A stretch of 64,000 nt of DNA from Lachnospiraceae bacterium (lineage in GTDB: Bacteria; Bacillota; Clostridia; Lachnospirales; Lachnospiraceae). The stretch's first letter is position 1. Each line of letters starts with the position of its first letter. Below the pieces are notes generated by a model. It saw only the letters and a program-made list of their open reading frames with translations. It was not told the DNA's origin and did not search any database. Location: contig FUZG01000001.1 in NCBI GenBank assembly GCA_900168235.1, forward strand, positions 62,001 through 126,000, given 5' to 3'. The translations under genes were made by a program, and so were the position numbers. Shown piece by piece: positions 28,035-36,700 of the stretch.

Positions 28035-28163
28035 GCATCTTTCAGAATCCACACGGATTCTGAATAGATGCTCGCATTTGACCAATTTAATCGTGCCTTG
28101 CACGATGAGTCAAATGCCAATAATCCTAAGTCATCATACGTAACTTGCGGTTCCGCAAGTTAC
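28035..28163. repeat. Triple-hairpin repeat element
   Basis: Three consecutive hairpins: a 16-bp stem around GCATCT...AGATGC (28035-28071), a nested stem GCATTTGAC/GTCAAATGC plus ATCGTGC/GCACGAT (28074-28117), and GTAACTTGCGG/CCGCAAGTTAC (28140-28163). The second and third match hairpins of the 9209-9354 element in order and spacing, sharing CAATTNAATCG and CGATG. It fills the gap between the AraC gene and the membrane protein gene. Confidence 0.6.
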
Positions 28164-28170
28164 TGCCATA

Positions 28171-29115
28171 TCAATCTGCCTCCCAACCTTTCAACGCACT
28201 GATGTGGTACTGTTTCAGGCTGTTCTTTCCGTTTTTCATTTCTTTTTTCTGCCACTGCAAAGGTGACATACCCGTTAGATTCCTGAAATTCCTGTTAAAA
28301 CTCGATGCTGTCTGATAACCAACCGCTTTACCGATATCCTGCATAGAGATATTTTCCTTAAAGAGCATTGCACACGCTTTGTCGATACGGACCATATTTA
28401 CGTAGTCCATAGGCTTCATATTCGTTATCTCTTCAAAGATGCGTCTGAAATGGCTCTCACTCAAGCCACAGTATTCCGCTATGTCCTTAACTTTTATATC
28501 CTCAGTATAATGTTCTTTTACAAACCCCGTTGCTTTCTCAACGAAATCGTTGTAACGCACATTATTATTAACTTCTTCCTGCGCCTGGTTCATGCGGAGA
28601 ACGTCTATTATAAGCGCTCTTACAAAGCCTTTCAGGCTCTCTTCATAAAAAGGCAGTGACTGTCTGCACTCTTCCATGGTCTGCCGTATGGTCTCCGCCA
28701 TATGTGCATTTTTTTCCACAGTCCGTATAAAGCCCTGCTGATTTACGATCCTTATTATCTCATCCGAAGGGATCCTGCAGTCCTTCATCTCATTTCTGAT
28801 AAAAGCATCGGTGTCGATGAAGAGATATTCCCATTTACAGATGTTCCCCGGATCACTCTCCGTAGTATGAGGAATGTTCGCGGGTATGATCGTAAACATC
28901 TGATCACCATATCGGTAGACCTGATCTGAGATTATCAACTTTCCGCGCCCATGGTAGCAGAAACCGATTTCCAGATAGTTGTGGAAGTGAAGTTTGCCGC
29001 TCATTCCGGCGCCGTACTGCTGCTCCCATCCTTTACCCAGCTTCGGCAGGACATACTGGTCTATGGGCATATCGTAATATCGAAATTCTATTGACTGTCT
29101 TGGTGTCCGCTTCAT
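28171..29115 (-). CDS. AraC-family transcriptional regulator
   Basis: A 314-residue protein with an N-terminal cupin-like sensor (LHFHNYLEIGFCYHGRG, GDQMFTIIPANIPHTTES) and a C-terminal double helix-turn-helix (IKVDIAEYCGLSESHFRRIF-type segment, then GYQTASSFNRNFRNLTGMSP). Such proteins bind a sugar and activate catabolic genes. It lies 821 nt upstream of the importer gene in the same orientation, and direct repeats overlap the importer promoter. The start follows GGAGG by five bases. Control of the galactoside operon is inferred from position. Confidence 0.92.
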   Translation of the reverse strand: MKRTPRQSIEFRYYDMPIDQYVLPKLGKGWEQQYGAGMSGKLHFHNYLEIGFCYHGRGKLIISDQVYRYGDQMFTIIPANIPHTTESDPGNICKWEYLFIDTDAFIRNEMKDCRIPSDEIIRIVNQQGFIRTVEKNAHMAETIRQTMEECRQSLPFYEESLKGFVRALIIDVLRMNQAQEEVNNNVRYNDFVEKATGFVKEHYTEDIKVKDIAEYCGLSESHFRRIFEEITNMKPMDYVNMVRIDKACAMLFKENISMQDIGKAVGYQTASSFNRNFRNLTGMSPLQWQKKEMKNGKNSLKQYHISALKGWEAD

Positions 29116-29136
29116 CCTGTCCTCCGCCTAAATGTT

Positions 29137-29168
29137 AAAGGAGCAGAGAAAACGATCTCTGCTCCTTT
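29137..29168 (-). terminator. Hairpin after dUTPase gene
   Basis: A perfect 13-bp stem AAAGGAGCAGAGA/TCTCTGCTCCTTT with a 6-nt loop; the following U-run is short on the minus strand. Confidence 0.6.
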
Positions 29169-29234
29169 ATAAACTCTATTAACCGCAACAAGTTACGCTA
29201 AGCTCGAAAATACCTCGCCAACTGCTCCGCACAA

Positions 29235-29666
29235 TCAGTTTGTTCCGGTGCTTCCGAAACCGCCGCGATCCGGTCCTTCCAGATGATCAACCTCTGTAAA
29301 AGAAAATGCCGGCTGATGTTCAAATATACGGAACTGACAGATACGGTCATTTACGTGAATATCAGTATCTCTTGTCGCATATACAGGCATCATCCACTGA
29401 TCATTGTCTCCTGAATAAGACTCATCAACAATACCGCAGGAATTGCTCTGAAGGATGCCCCAGTTCTTAAATGTTGAGCTTCTGGGAACGATATGTGCTT
29501 CATAACCCTGAGGAAGTGCGATCGCCATACCGAGCGGGATCAGACGGAACTCACCTGCTGAAAGGTGGATATCCTCTGCGCAGCGAAGGTCGATCCAGTC
29601 GGACTTTCCATCGATATAACGAAGTTTTTCTATTTTGTCTGTAAAATATTTGATCTTGATTTCCAT
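29235..29666 (-). CDS. dut: dUTP diphosphatase
   Basis: A 143-residue trimeric-type dUTPase with all five motifs in order: WIDLRCAED (1), PRSSTFKNWGI (2), GIVDESYSGD (3, uridine pocket), NDRICQFRI (4) and the C-terminal RGGFGSTG (5, P-loop-like). It hydrolyses dUTP to dUMP and pyrophosphate, keeping uracil out of DNA. It sits 87 nt after the MutS-like gene. Confidence 0.93.
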   Translation of the reverse strand: MEIKIKYFTDKIEKLRYIDGKSDWIDLRCAEDIHLSAGEFRLIPLGMAIALPQGYEAHIVPRSSTFKNWGILQSNSCGIVDESYSGDNDQWMMPVYATRDTDIHVNDRICQFRIFEHQPAFSFTEVDHLEGPDRGGFGSTGTN

Positions 29667-29753
29667 TAATTAAAATATCCTTCTAAATAACTCTCCGTGA
29701 ATATTTTGCTCTAAACCATGTAAGTTTAACATACCATGATTTTTATTTCAAAT

Positions 29754-31481
29754 TTATACGCGCTTCTTGACCCGAGGCCAGTTTCCTGTAGAGATAAATT
29801 CTTCACTGATGCCAAATGCTGCATCTGTGATCTCTTTATCGTATCCCATGAGATCCAAGAGCTTTATGGCATCTCTTGACTCTGCCCTGCCGGGGAGCAG
29901 ATGATAATCAAATGTGATGCTGTCATTTACGATAGTCTCACTGAAATGATAATTGTCATAGTACTCTTCCAGCATATGTGTGAGCTCTATGTCATGTGTT
30001 GCCGCAAAGCAGAGAGTTTTCTCATTGCTGAATCCGAGAAGGAGCTCTGCTCCGGCTGAAATTCTCTCAACAGTATTCGTACCGCGGAGAACCTCATCCA
30101 CAAAACAGAAAATATTCTGCTCACCCTTCTTCACTTCATCAAGGATACGCTTCATCGCACGGATTTCCGCCATGAAATAGCTTTCTCCTGCCATGAGGTC
30201 ATCCCTGAGTGACATGGATGTGAGGACCGCAAATCTATTCATCCTGCAGCTCTTTGCAGGAACAGTCATGATGGTCTCACCGAGTATCACAGCGATGGCA
30301 CTGCTCTTTAAGAAAGTGGACTTACCGGAAGCATTTGAACCTGTTACGAGCACGCCTCTGTCCGCAGAAATATCCGCAGGAACAGGAGTCAGCAGAAGCG
30401 GGTGGAAAAGTTCTTCCGCTTTGAACTCTGTTCCCACACCCTCTATAAATTCCGGTTCTGAATAATACTGGAGCATATGACGGAATGATGCAGCTGCGAT
30501 CATACTGTCCAGAAATCCTGTGACATGCATGAGATCATTAAGCGCATCCTCTTCTCTTCTGACTACAGTCAGCATCTCATTAAAACGGATGAGATCCAGA
30601 TGGAAAAAGATACGGAAATAATCCATCGGAAGCTCCATGATGCTTCCCGTAAGACTCCTTCCTGACATCAGAAGCCAAGTCATACGGTTAAGCTCACTTA
30701 ACTTCTCAAGGTCATTTTTTATCCTCTGCTGATACTCCTTAAGCCCAGGAATGTCATGAACCAGAAGCTCTTTACTCTCACGCATGGCGCGGACGATGAA
30801 CATGATGCACACGAGATACGGTGTTATCTCATTTTTTCTATGAAAATAGCTCGCAACATTCACTGCGGTAGCAACCAGTATCAACACAAATCCCGCCGGA
30901 GGCATTATAAATATCATTGCTATTGCGACGAGACCAAAAATAACACAGAGATTATGACCGTAATTCTTTTCTTCGCGTACGTCCTTCAGAAACCCAATGT
31001 AGTCCGCAAGGGAATACTTCTTGATACGCCCCATTGCCTTGAACGCAGTCTGAAAAGAAATACGTTCTTCCTCATGTTCTTCAAAAAATCTGATGACCCT
31101 TGCTCGCTCTTTAAGGATCTCTGCACCTTTCTCCGTATCTGTTACAGGATAGCGGAGTATGGAGTAGAGCATTTCCTCACCGATCTGGGACTGAGTGGTA
31201 TTCATTGCCATGAAAAGATTATCCATATTGAGATCATTCCATGTAATGTCATCTATTTCCCACTTCAGATCATCATAGGTTTTCCGCTCTTTATCATGAA
31301 GATACAGGTGAGAGATACGCTCATATTCATCGGGCTCATATTCTCTGCTGCTCTTTTTTCCAAAATTTTCTTTTAACAGGGTCTTTAACCGTTTTGCCTG
31401 CGCTTTTGCATCTTTACCTGCTTTTACAAACAAAAAGATCAAAAAGACCACCGCAAGAAAAAGTATGGTATATGTTTCCAT
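29754..31481 (-). CDS. Membrane-anchored MutS-family ATPase
   Basis: A 575-residue protein. Residues 3-20 are a membrane anchor, and a helical pair near residues 175-215 (CVIFGLVAIAMIFIMPP and LILVATAVNVASYF) gives further spans. The C-terminal third is a MutS-type ABC ATPase: Walker A TGSNASGKST, signature-like SLRDDLMAGESYFMAEI, Walker B IFCFVDEVLRGTNT and a switch histidine in FAATHDIE. Mismatch-recognition and connector domains are missing, so this is not MutS1. Its role is unknown; the membrane location argues against ordinary mismatch repair. It starts 22 nt after mtaD. Confidence 0.85.
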   Translation of the reverse strand: METYTILFLAVVFLIFLFVKAGKDAKAQAKRLKTLLKENFGKKSSREYEPDEYERISHLYLHDKERKTYDDLKWEIDDITWNDLNMDNLFMAMNTTQSQIGEEMLYSILRYPVTDTEKGAEILKERARVIRFFEEHEEERISFQTAFKAMGRIKKYSLADYIGFLKDVREEKNYGHNLCVIFGLVAIAMIFIMPPAGFVLILVATAVNVASYFHRKNEITPYLVCIMFIVRAMRESKELLVHDIPGLKEYQQRIKNDLEKLSELNRMTWLLMSGRSLTGSIMELPMDYFRIFFHLDLIRFNEMLTVVRREEDALNDLMHVTGFLDSMIAAASFRHMLQYYSEPEFIEGVGTEFKAEELFHPLLLTPVPADISADRGVLVTGSNASGKSTFLKSSAIAVILGETIMTVPAKSCRMNRFAVLTSMSLRDDLMAGESYFMAEIRAMKRILDEVKKGEQNIFCFVDEVLRGTNTVERISAGAELLLGFSNEKTLCFAATHDIELTHMLEEYYDNYHFSETIVNDSITFDYHLLPGRAESRDAIKLLDLMGYDKEITDAAFGISEEFISTGNWPRVKKRV

Positions 31482-31503
31482 TGTTTCCTCTCGTATCCGT
31501 TAC

Positions 31504-32805
31504 TCAACGCATCCTGTCGATGATCGCCTGAACATCATGATAGATCTTTTCCGGATCCTCTCCGATATTGAACTCACCCTTTTCGTAAAGGATCTTTCCA
31601 TCGATCATTGTAAGGAGCACGTTGCTCTTAGAACCGGAATATACCACGTTCTTAACGATATTATTTATAGGCTGCATATTCGGAGCGTGCATATCGAGCA
31701 TGATGATATCTGCTTTTTTACCCGCCGCGAGAGCATCACAATCTGTGAGACCTATCGCATGGGCACCGCCGACTGCCGCCATTTTGAGCACTTCCGCTGC
31801 ATCTATCGCAGATGCATCATTTTCACGTACCTTTCCAAGACCTGTTACAAGGAACATCTCACGGAACATATCGAGGCAGTTGTTGCTCGCAGGTCCGTCT
31901 GTACCGATACCAAGGGTGATTCCGTTCTGCATATACTTCTCGATAGGCGCGATACCGCTTGCAAGCTTTAAGTTAGATGCCGGATTTGTTACGACTGCAA
32001 TATTATGCTTTTTCATGATCTCCATATCATGGTCTGTTACATGCACGCCGTGGAAAAATGTTCCGCCGTACTCAAACATTCCCATTTCATCCAGCGCTTC
32101 TGTAGGTGTGAGACCGTTATAGCGTTCTTTACACTCCTGCACTTCTTTTTCTGTTTCTGAATTGTGGAGATATACAGGGGCTTTCAGCTCTTTTGCAAGA
32201 GCTGCTGTTTCTTCCAGAAGCTCTTTGGAAGTAGTGTACTCCGCATGGATACCGAGCCTGTAAGAATTAAGAGAATCCTTTTTATTAAGCTTATCAAACC
32301 ACTCACGCTGAAGCTCTATACTCTGGGAGAAATTATTCATTCCGCCGCACTGAACACAGCGCATACCACTGTCTTCCATTGCATCTGCAATTCTGTCAGG
32401 CGCAAGATACATTTCACAGACTGCAGTCACACCGCTTGTCAGATACTCCAGTACAGCAAGCTTTGATGCAATGTAGATATCATCAGGTGTGAGAAGTGCT
32501 TCCCTCGGGAAAATCTGCTGTGTGAGCCATGCATCGAGCTTCATATCATCAGCAGCTGATCTTAAAAATGTCATGCCGGAATGAGTATGAGCATTTTTGA
32601 ATCCGGGCATCACGAGATTTCCGTTCGCATCTATATCTCTGTTCCATACAACGGGCTCAGTCACTGTGCGGAGATATTCCACAGCGCCTTCCGCCGTACC
32701 TGCATAAAGGATTGTATTTCCCTTTATCAGAACCTCTCCGTTCTCGATGACATCTGTGTTTCCATCCATTGTAAGAAGTCTTGCATTATATATTCTCGTA
32801 TTCAT
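31504..32805 (-). CDS. mtaD: MTA/SAH deaminase (amidohydrolase)
   Basis: A 433-residue metal-dependent amidohydrolase of the TrzN/AtzB/MtaD group. Metal and substrate residues are visible as HTHSGM, HAEYTTSKE, FHGVHVTDHD and GTDGPASNN. The likely reaction is deamination of 5'-methylthioadenosine or S-adenosylhomocysteine to the inosyl form. The purine nucleoside phosphorylase gene just upstream could take the product further, supporting a purine/methylthio salvage role. Related deaminases for other amines remain possible. Confidence 0.82.
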   Translation of the reverse strand: MNTRIYNARLLTMDGNTDVIENGEVLIKGNTILYAGTAEGAVEYLRTVTEPVVWNRDIDANGNLVMPGFKNAHTHSGMTFLRSAADDMKLDAWLTQQIFPREALLTPDDIYIASKLAVLEYLTSGVTAVCEMYLAPDRIADAMEDSGMRCVQCGGMNNFSQSIELQREWFDKLNKKDSLNSYRLGIHAEYTTSKELLEETAALAKELKAPVYLHNSETEKEVQECKERYNGLTPTEALDEMGMFEYGGTFFHGVHVTDHDMEIMKKHNIAVVTNPASNLKLASGIAPIEKYMQNGITLGIGTDGPASNNCLDMFREMFLVTGLGKVRENDASAIDAAEVLKMAAVGGAHAIGLTDCDALAAGKKADIIMLDMHAPNMQPINNIVKNVVYSGSKSNVLLTMIDGKILYEKGEFNIGEDPEKIYHDVQAIIDRMR

Positions 32806-32838
32806 GTAATACCCTTTCCGGTTTCTTTTTTACGTTAA

Positions 32839-32865
32839 GAGGGAGGAGCGTGTAACTCCTCCCTC
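32839..32865. terminator. Hairpin between pnp and mtaD
   Basis: A perfect 10-bp stem GAGGGAGGAG/CTCCTCCCTC with a 7-nt loop and no U-run on the minus strand. It may attenuate or stabilise rather than terminate. Confidence 0.4.
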
Positions 32866-32883
32866 GGGATAATTGATCAAAGA

Positions 32884-33711
32884 TTAAAATTTACTGATAG
32901 AATCGATCACCAGCTTCTTAAATGCGGGTGCTGCTGCACGGCCTGCTTCCAGAACTTCCTCTTCTGTGAGGAGAGTCGGTGAGATGCCTGCGGCAAGATT
33001 TGCTATACAGGACACTGCTACGACACGGAGTCCCGCATGATGTGCAGCGATAGCTTCTACCACTGTACTCATACCTACAGCATCTGCTCCCATATTCTGG
33101 AACATCTTGATTTCAGCAGGTGATTCATAGGAAGGACCTGTTGTCTGGATATATACACCTTCCTTAAGGTCGATACCGTCTTCCTTTGCAGTCTTCCTGA
33201 TAAGATCTGAAAGCTCCAGATCGTAAACGTGAGTCATATCAGGGAAACGTACACCAAACTCTTTGATATTCGGACCAATAAGCGGATTAGGCGCAAATGA
33301 GGAGATATGATCTGTGAGCATCATGAAGTCTCCCGCCTTAAATGCAGGATTGATACCGCCTGACGCATTTGTGAGGAACAGTATCTTTGCACCCATGAGG
33401 CGCATAAGACGTGCAGGAAGGACAACATCCGAAACCGGATATCCCTCGTAATAATGAACACGTCCCTTCATGCAGATGATCTTCTTTCCGCCAAGTGTTC
33501 CGTAGATAAACTGTCCGGCATGTCCGGGCGCTGTAGATACCGGGAATCCCTCGATATCGCTGTAGTTTATAGTACCCTGAACTTCGATATTATCTGCAAA
33601 GTCTCCAAGTCCGCTTCCAAGCGTGAGTGCGATCTCAGGCTCAAAATCTGTTATCTTTCGCACCTGATCAAAACACTTCTTTACCTTTTCGTAAACTGCG
33701 TTATCCCCCAT
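32884..33711 (-). CDS. Purine nucleoside phosphorylase
   Basis: A 275-residue trimeric (PNP-I) enzyme. Motifs are LTLGSGLGDFAD (phosphate loop), GHAGQFIYG, MKGRVHYYEGY, LTNASGGINPAFKAGDFM and the purine-binding segment GVYIQTTGPSYESPAEIKMF, then GADAVGMSTVVEAIAA. It converts inosine or guanosine plus phosphate to the free base and ribose 1-phosphate. It forms a minus-strand cluster with mtaD and a small upstream protein. Confidence 0.94.
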   Translation of the reverse strand: MGDNAVYEKVKKCFDQVRKITDFEPEIALTLGSGLGDFADNIEVQGTINYSDIEGFPVSTAPGHAGQFIYGTLGGKKIICMKGRVHYYEGYPVSDVVLPARLMRLMGAKILFLTNASGGINPAFKAGDFMMLTDHISSFAPNPLIGPNIKEFGVRFPDMTHVYDLELSDLIRKTAKEDGIDLKEGVYIQTTGPSYESPAEIKMFQNMGADAVGMSTVVEAIAAHHAGLRVVAVSCIANLAAGISPTLLTEEEVLEAGRAAAPAFKKLVIDSISKF

Positions 33712-33757
33712 TGGAAATTTCCTCCTTATTTATTTTTTCTTAAAACGAATCCTGTCG

Positions 33758-34072
33758 TTATTCAGCGTCACTGCCTTCCTCGGCAGTTTCTTCATTTGTA
33801 TTTCCTCTAAGGCGCTCCATTGCGGCATTCTTAGGAATTACACCTTTTCCCTGCTTAAAATCTTCAAGGATAGCAAAAGCCTGCTCTTTCTGATTGTCAT
33901 TCACATATATAACGCAAACTTCCTTTGCACCATTGTACTCTTTACGATGAAAGATAGAAACCTTAGTCCATTTCTCAAGATATGAAACCCTGTTTCTCAC
34001 AAGCATGCTGATAAGGCGCCCTTTCTCCGCAGTATCAACTGTTCTTGTTAATTCAACTTCGTTGTTTACCAT
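33758..34072 (-). CDS. Uncharacterised small protein (104 aa)
   Basis: A soluble 104-residue protein beginning MVNNEVELTRTVDTAEKGRL, with an alpha/beta core (VSYLEKWTKVSIFH, VCVIYVNDNQKEQAFAILEDF) and a very acidic tail rich in Glu. The N-terminal core resembles DUF2007-like proteins only loosely. It lies 46 nt upstream of the purine nucleoside phosphorylase gene and heads that cluster. No function is assigned. Confidence 0.65.
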   Translation of the reverse strand: MVNNEVELTRTVDTAEKGRLISMLVRNRVSYLEKWTKVSIFHRKEYNGAKEVCVIYVNDNQKEQAFAILEDFKQGKGVIPKNAAMERLRGNTNEETAEEGSDAE

Positions 34073-34106
34073 GTGCTTACCTCAATCTAACTAAATCCGA
34101 AAAATC

Positions 34107-34171
34107 GTTACTGTTCAGCTATCTTACTGTAAACTCCGCAGAAAATGCTCCGTTTACGTGTGAACAGTCAC
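34107..34171. repeat. Short palindromic repeat of the GTTACTGTTCA family
   Basis: Ends GTTACTGTTCA (34107-34117) and TGAACAGTCAC (34161-34171), one mismatch, with inner stems GTAAAC/GTTTAC and GCA/TGC around a symmetrical TCC/TCC internal loop. Flanks AAAAATC and ATAAATC look like a worn direct repeat. Same ends as the 9209-9354 element but only 65 nt. Confidence 0.55.
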
Positions 34172-34234
34172 ATAAATCTGCCTCAAGGCAGGAACACTTA
34201 ATTATATAATTATAAGACTCAAAACGCAAATGCA

Positions 34235-35749
34235 TCAGTGTTCGTCAGTGCCTGGTTTAGCATTTAAAGGCTCACTGGTAAAGCATTGAATTGCGTAATA
34301 CTTATAAGATATACCGCCGGTATTTGACGAATCCGATATAAAGACCGCCATGCTTCCTCTTGTAAAGTGTTCGTTCAGCATATTTGCATTATGACCGGAT
34401 GATTTCTTCCACGCCTTGAAAAATGCCGACGCAGATTTATATCCGGCAGCAAGGTTTTCTCCCGCATACATAAAGTATTTATCCGGCAGTGCCGTAGACC
34501 ACTCATCCTCATTAGGTCTTTCATGAGATGTCTGATAACTGAGCTCAACCGCACGTGTCATTGCCGTCTCATCCAGGTCAGTATATGTTTTTAGATCACC
34601 TAAACCTTCTGACTGACGGTACTGATTTACCAGATCAAATATCTCATCTGACATGGCAAAGTCAAAATGACCCTTCACCGTAGTTGTTCCGCTGTTAAGA
34701 GATACCGTATAGGACTGTTCCTCACCAAGTCCCACATATACTCTGCACTTAAGCTTTGTGTTATTGCCGTACTTATCCTTAAAAGATGCCGTTAATACAC
34801 ATCTTCCTGTATCTTCACCTGTAACCCAGCCCTGATGGTCCACAGAAGCCACAACCCTGTTATCGCTTACCGGAACCCACTCGATAAATCCATTCTTATA
34901 AGACACCAGCTCGTTGTGATCTATAGCCCAGTTAACATCAGGTTTTTTCACGCCCTTGATCTTGAGCCTGACCGAATCGGACACCTTCAGCGAAACAGCC
35001 TTTTTACTGAGTGTAGGCACATCAACCTTGAGTTTTGCCTTTACTTTCGCTGCATTTTTATTTTCACCAAAGAATGCGGTGATGGTCGTTGAACCTTTTT
35101 TAAGAACTGTTATGGCACCTGTATCTTTATTTACTATCGCAACATTTTCATTTGAGCTCTTCCATGAATCGACGCTTACTGTCGTGCCGCTTATATAATT
35201 CGCTGCGTTTATGGAAGCGCTGAGATCTGTTACCGTTCCAAACTTAAGCGAAGGTTTATCGACCGTTATTTTTCTGGATGTAACTTCCTGACCTGCAGAA
35301 TCCAGTCCATAGATAACAATATCTTCGCAAGCCTGTTTACCGATAAAAAATCCACGCTTATTTATAGATGCCTTACTGTTAAATTTCGGATCGAGCCTGT
35401 ACTTAACAACAGTCGGGTGATATTGCCTGAAATACGGGTCCAGATGGACTTTCTCCTTCACCACACAACGTCCGATATTTCCGCCGTCCTCAGATACAGT
35501 TGTATTCATGGAAGACGAGATAACGGCTGTATTCTGTGTTTCTTTCTCATCAAAAACACTGTATTCATGGGGCTTCAGAGTCCCATCGCCCGTTATGTCA
35601 AAAGCGTATGCCGGGGTCCCTATCGATGCTGCAGACGCCTCAACCTCAACAGGTCCTGACTGCAAAAATACAAGTGTCATGCACAGGACTGCTGCTATTC
35701 TTCTCGTGAGTCGTCCCTGTCTTCCTGATAACATGTCTCGAATCATCAA
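34235..35749 (-). CDS. Secreted CAP-domain protein with Ig-like (Big2) region
   Basis: A 504-residue exported protein. Positively charged N-terminus and hydrophobic stretch AAVLCMTLVFLQSGPVEVEASA form a signal peptide with cleavage near ASA. Residues ~170-340 are bacterial Ig-like repeats (STTITAFFGENKNAAKVKA; a second at VSVDHQGWVTG-like ASVDHQGWVTGEDTGR). The last ~140 residues are a CAP/SCP domain: HERPNEDEWSTAL, AGENLAAGY, WKKSSGHNANML. CAP proteins are extracellular and of varied function; it may act at the cell surface. Confidence 0.85.
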   Translation of the reverse strand: MMIRDMLSGRQGRLTRRIAAVLCMTLVFLQSGPVEVEASAASIGTPAYAFDITGDGTLKPHEYSVFDEKETQNTAVISSSMNTTVSEDGGNIGRCVVKEKVHLDPYFRQYHPTVVKYRLDPKFNSKASINKRGFFIGKQACEDIVIYGLDSAGQEVTSRKITVDKPSLKFGTVTDLSASINAANYISGTTVSVDSWKSSNENVAIVNKDTGAITVLKKGSTTITAFFGENKNAAKVKAKLKVDVPTLSKKAVSLKVSDSVRLKIKGVKKPDVNWAIDHNELVSYKNGFIEWVPVSDNRVVASVDHQGWVTGEDTGRCVLTASFKDKYGNNTKLKCRVYVGLGEEQSYTVSLNSGTTTVKGHFDFAMSDEIFDLVNQYRQSEGLGDLKTYTDLDETAMTRAVELSYQTSHERPNEDEWSTALPDKYFMYAGENLAAGYKSASAFFKAWKKSSGHNANMLNEHFTRGSMAVFISDSSNTGGISYKYYAIQCFTSEPLNAKPGTDEH

Positions 35750-35848
35750 AGTTCCTTCTTTCTCTTTTTACATAACACTATACCACGAATATGCCGAAGG
35801 CTATTCATAACAGGGTTAATCTCCCAAAAATCATAAGATTTTTTATTC

Positions 35849-36613
35849 TTAAATGTATCTTCTGACTACGACATGAAAATTTCCCTTTTTGGTAGTGTGA
35901 TCGGCGCCGTCATATATATATTTGCCGAAACCGCGTACTGAAAGGACATCTCCGTTTTTAAGAACCGCACTGTTATTTTCCTGAACACGGCCGTTCACAA
36001 ATATCTTTTTCTCACGGAACCGGTCCAGCACTTTTCCCCGTGATTCATTAACAAGTTTTGACACCACGGCATCGATCCTGGCAGAAGAGACAGTAAACGA
36101 CAGCTCTTCAAACTGAACCTCCGCGGTCTCCTCTTCCTCTGTGGTCTCACTGCACTTCACGTGAGTATGGCGCACCTGATCCAGGTTGTCCATTATATAA
36201 TCTGCCATATGATCCATTACTGCGATCCAGGCATCCTTATCGCGGATTCGGATGTCACCTATAGTACTTCTCTCGATCCCGAGATTCATAAGTGCTCCAA
36301 GATAATCCCGATGGAACAGATTTTCTCCAAATTTATGAAGTAAGGGTGATACCTTGATTATCTTTATGGGAAACTCTTCTTCCCAGCCAAATTCTTCCGG
36401 TGAACCGAAACGCGCCACCTGACGCTCTGCTCCGCAGAGTCCGCCGTCTAAAGTCACAAAACTGTCAAGGATCTCTCCCGACTGAATCAATTCTGTAAGC
36501 ACAGAAATATCCGCAAGAGACAGAAAATCAGTAAATGAATAGATACTGCTCTGCCACGACTTGCGGTAAAGATCCAGAAAATGCTTCCGGATCACTTTTT
36601 CCTGATTATCCAT
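35849..36613 (-). CDS. ylmH: YlmH-type S4-domain RNA-binding protein
   Basis: A 254-residue YlmH/Sll1252-family protein. The N-terminal two thirds are the family-specific region (LNLGIERSTIGDIRIRD-like segment GIERSTIGDIRIRDKDAW). The C-terminus is an S4 RNA-binding domain, SSARIDAVVSKLVNESRGKV followed by IFVNGRVQENNSAVLKNGDVLSVRGFGK. YlmH is known in Firmicutes as a ribosome-associated factor acting on stalled translation. It is transcribed divergently from trmO with about 90 nt between starts. Confidence 0.9.
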   Translation of the reverse strand: MDNQEKVIRKHFLDLYRKSWQSSIYSFTDFLSLADISVLTELIQSGEILDSFVTLDGGLCGAERQVARFGSPEEFGWEEEFPIKIIKVSPLLHKFGENLFHRDYLGALMNLGIERSTIGDIRIRDKDAWIAVMDHMADYIMDNLDQVRHTHVKCSETTEEEETAEVQFEELSFTVSSARIDAVVSKLVNESRGKVLDRFREKKIFVNGRVQENNSAVLKNGDVLSVRGFGKYIYDGADHTTKKGNFHVVVRRYI

Positions 36614-36700
36614 AAAATTTACTACCTGTTATAATATGATGATGTCATGATTGCCGCGAAACGGCCCGCGACATCACTTAACTTTGAAAGGAATATGAGC

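Noticed and set aside
28021-28120. N-terminal extension of the membrane protein gene
   Set aside because: It would read through two hairpins of a repeat element; the ATG at 28021 has a strong ribosome site.
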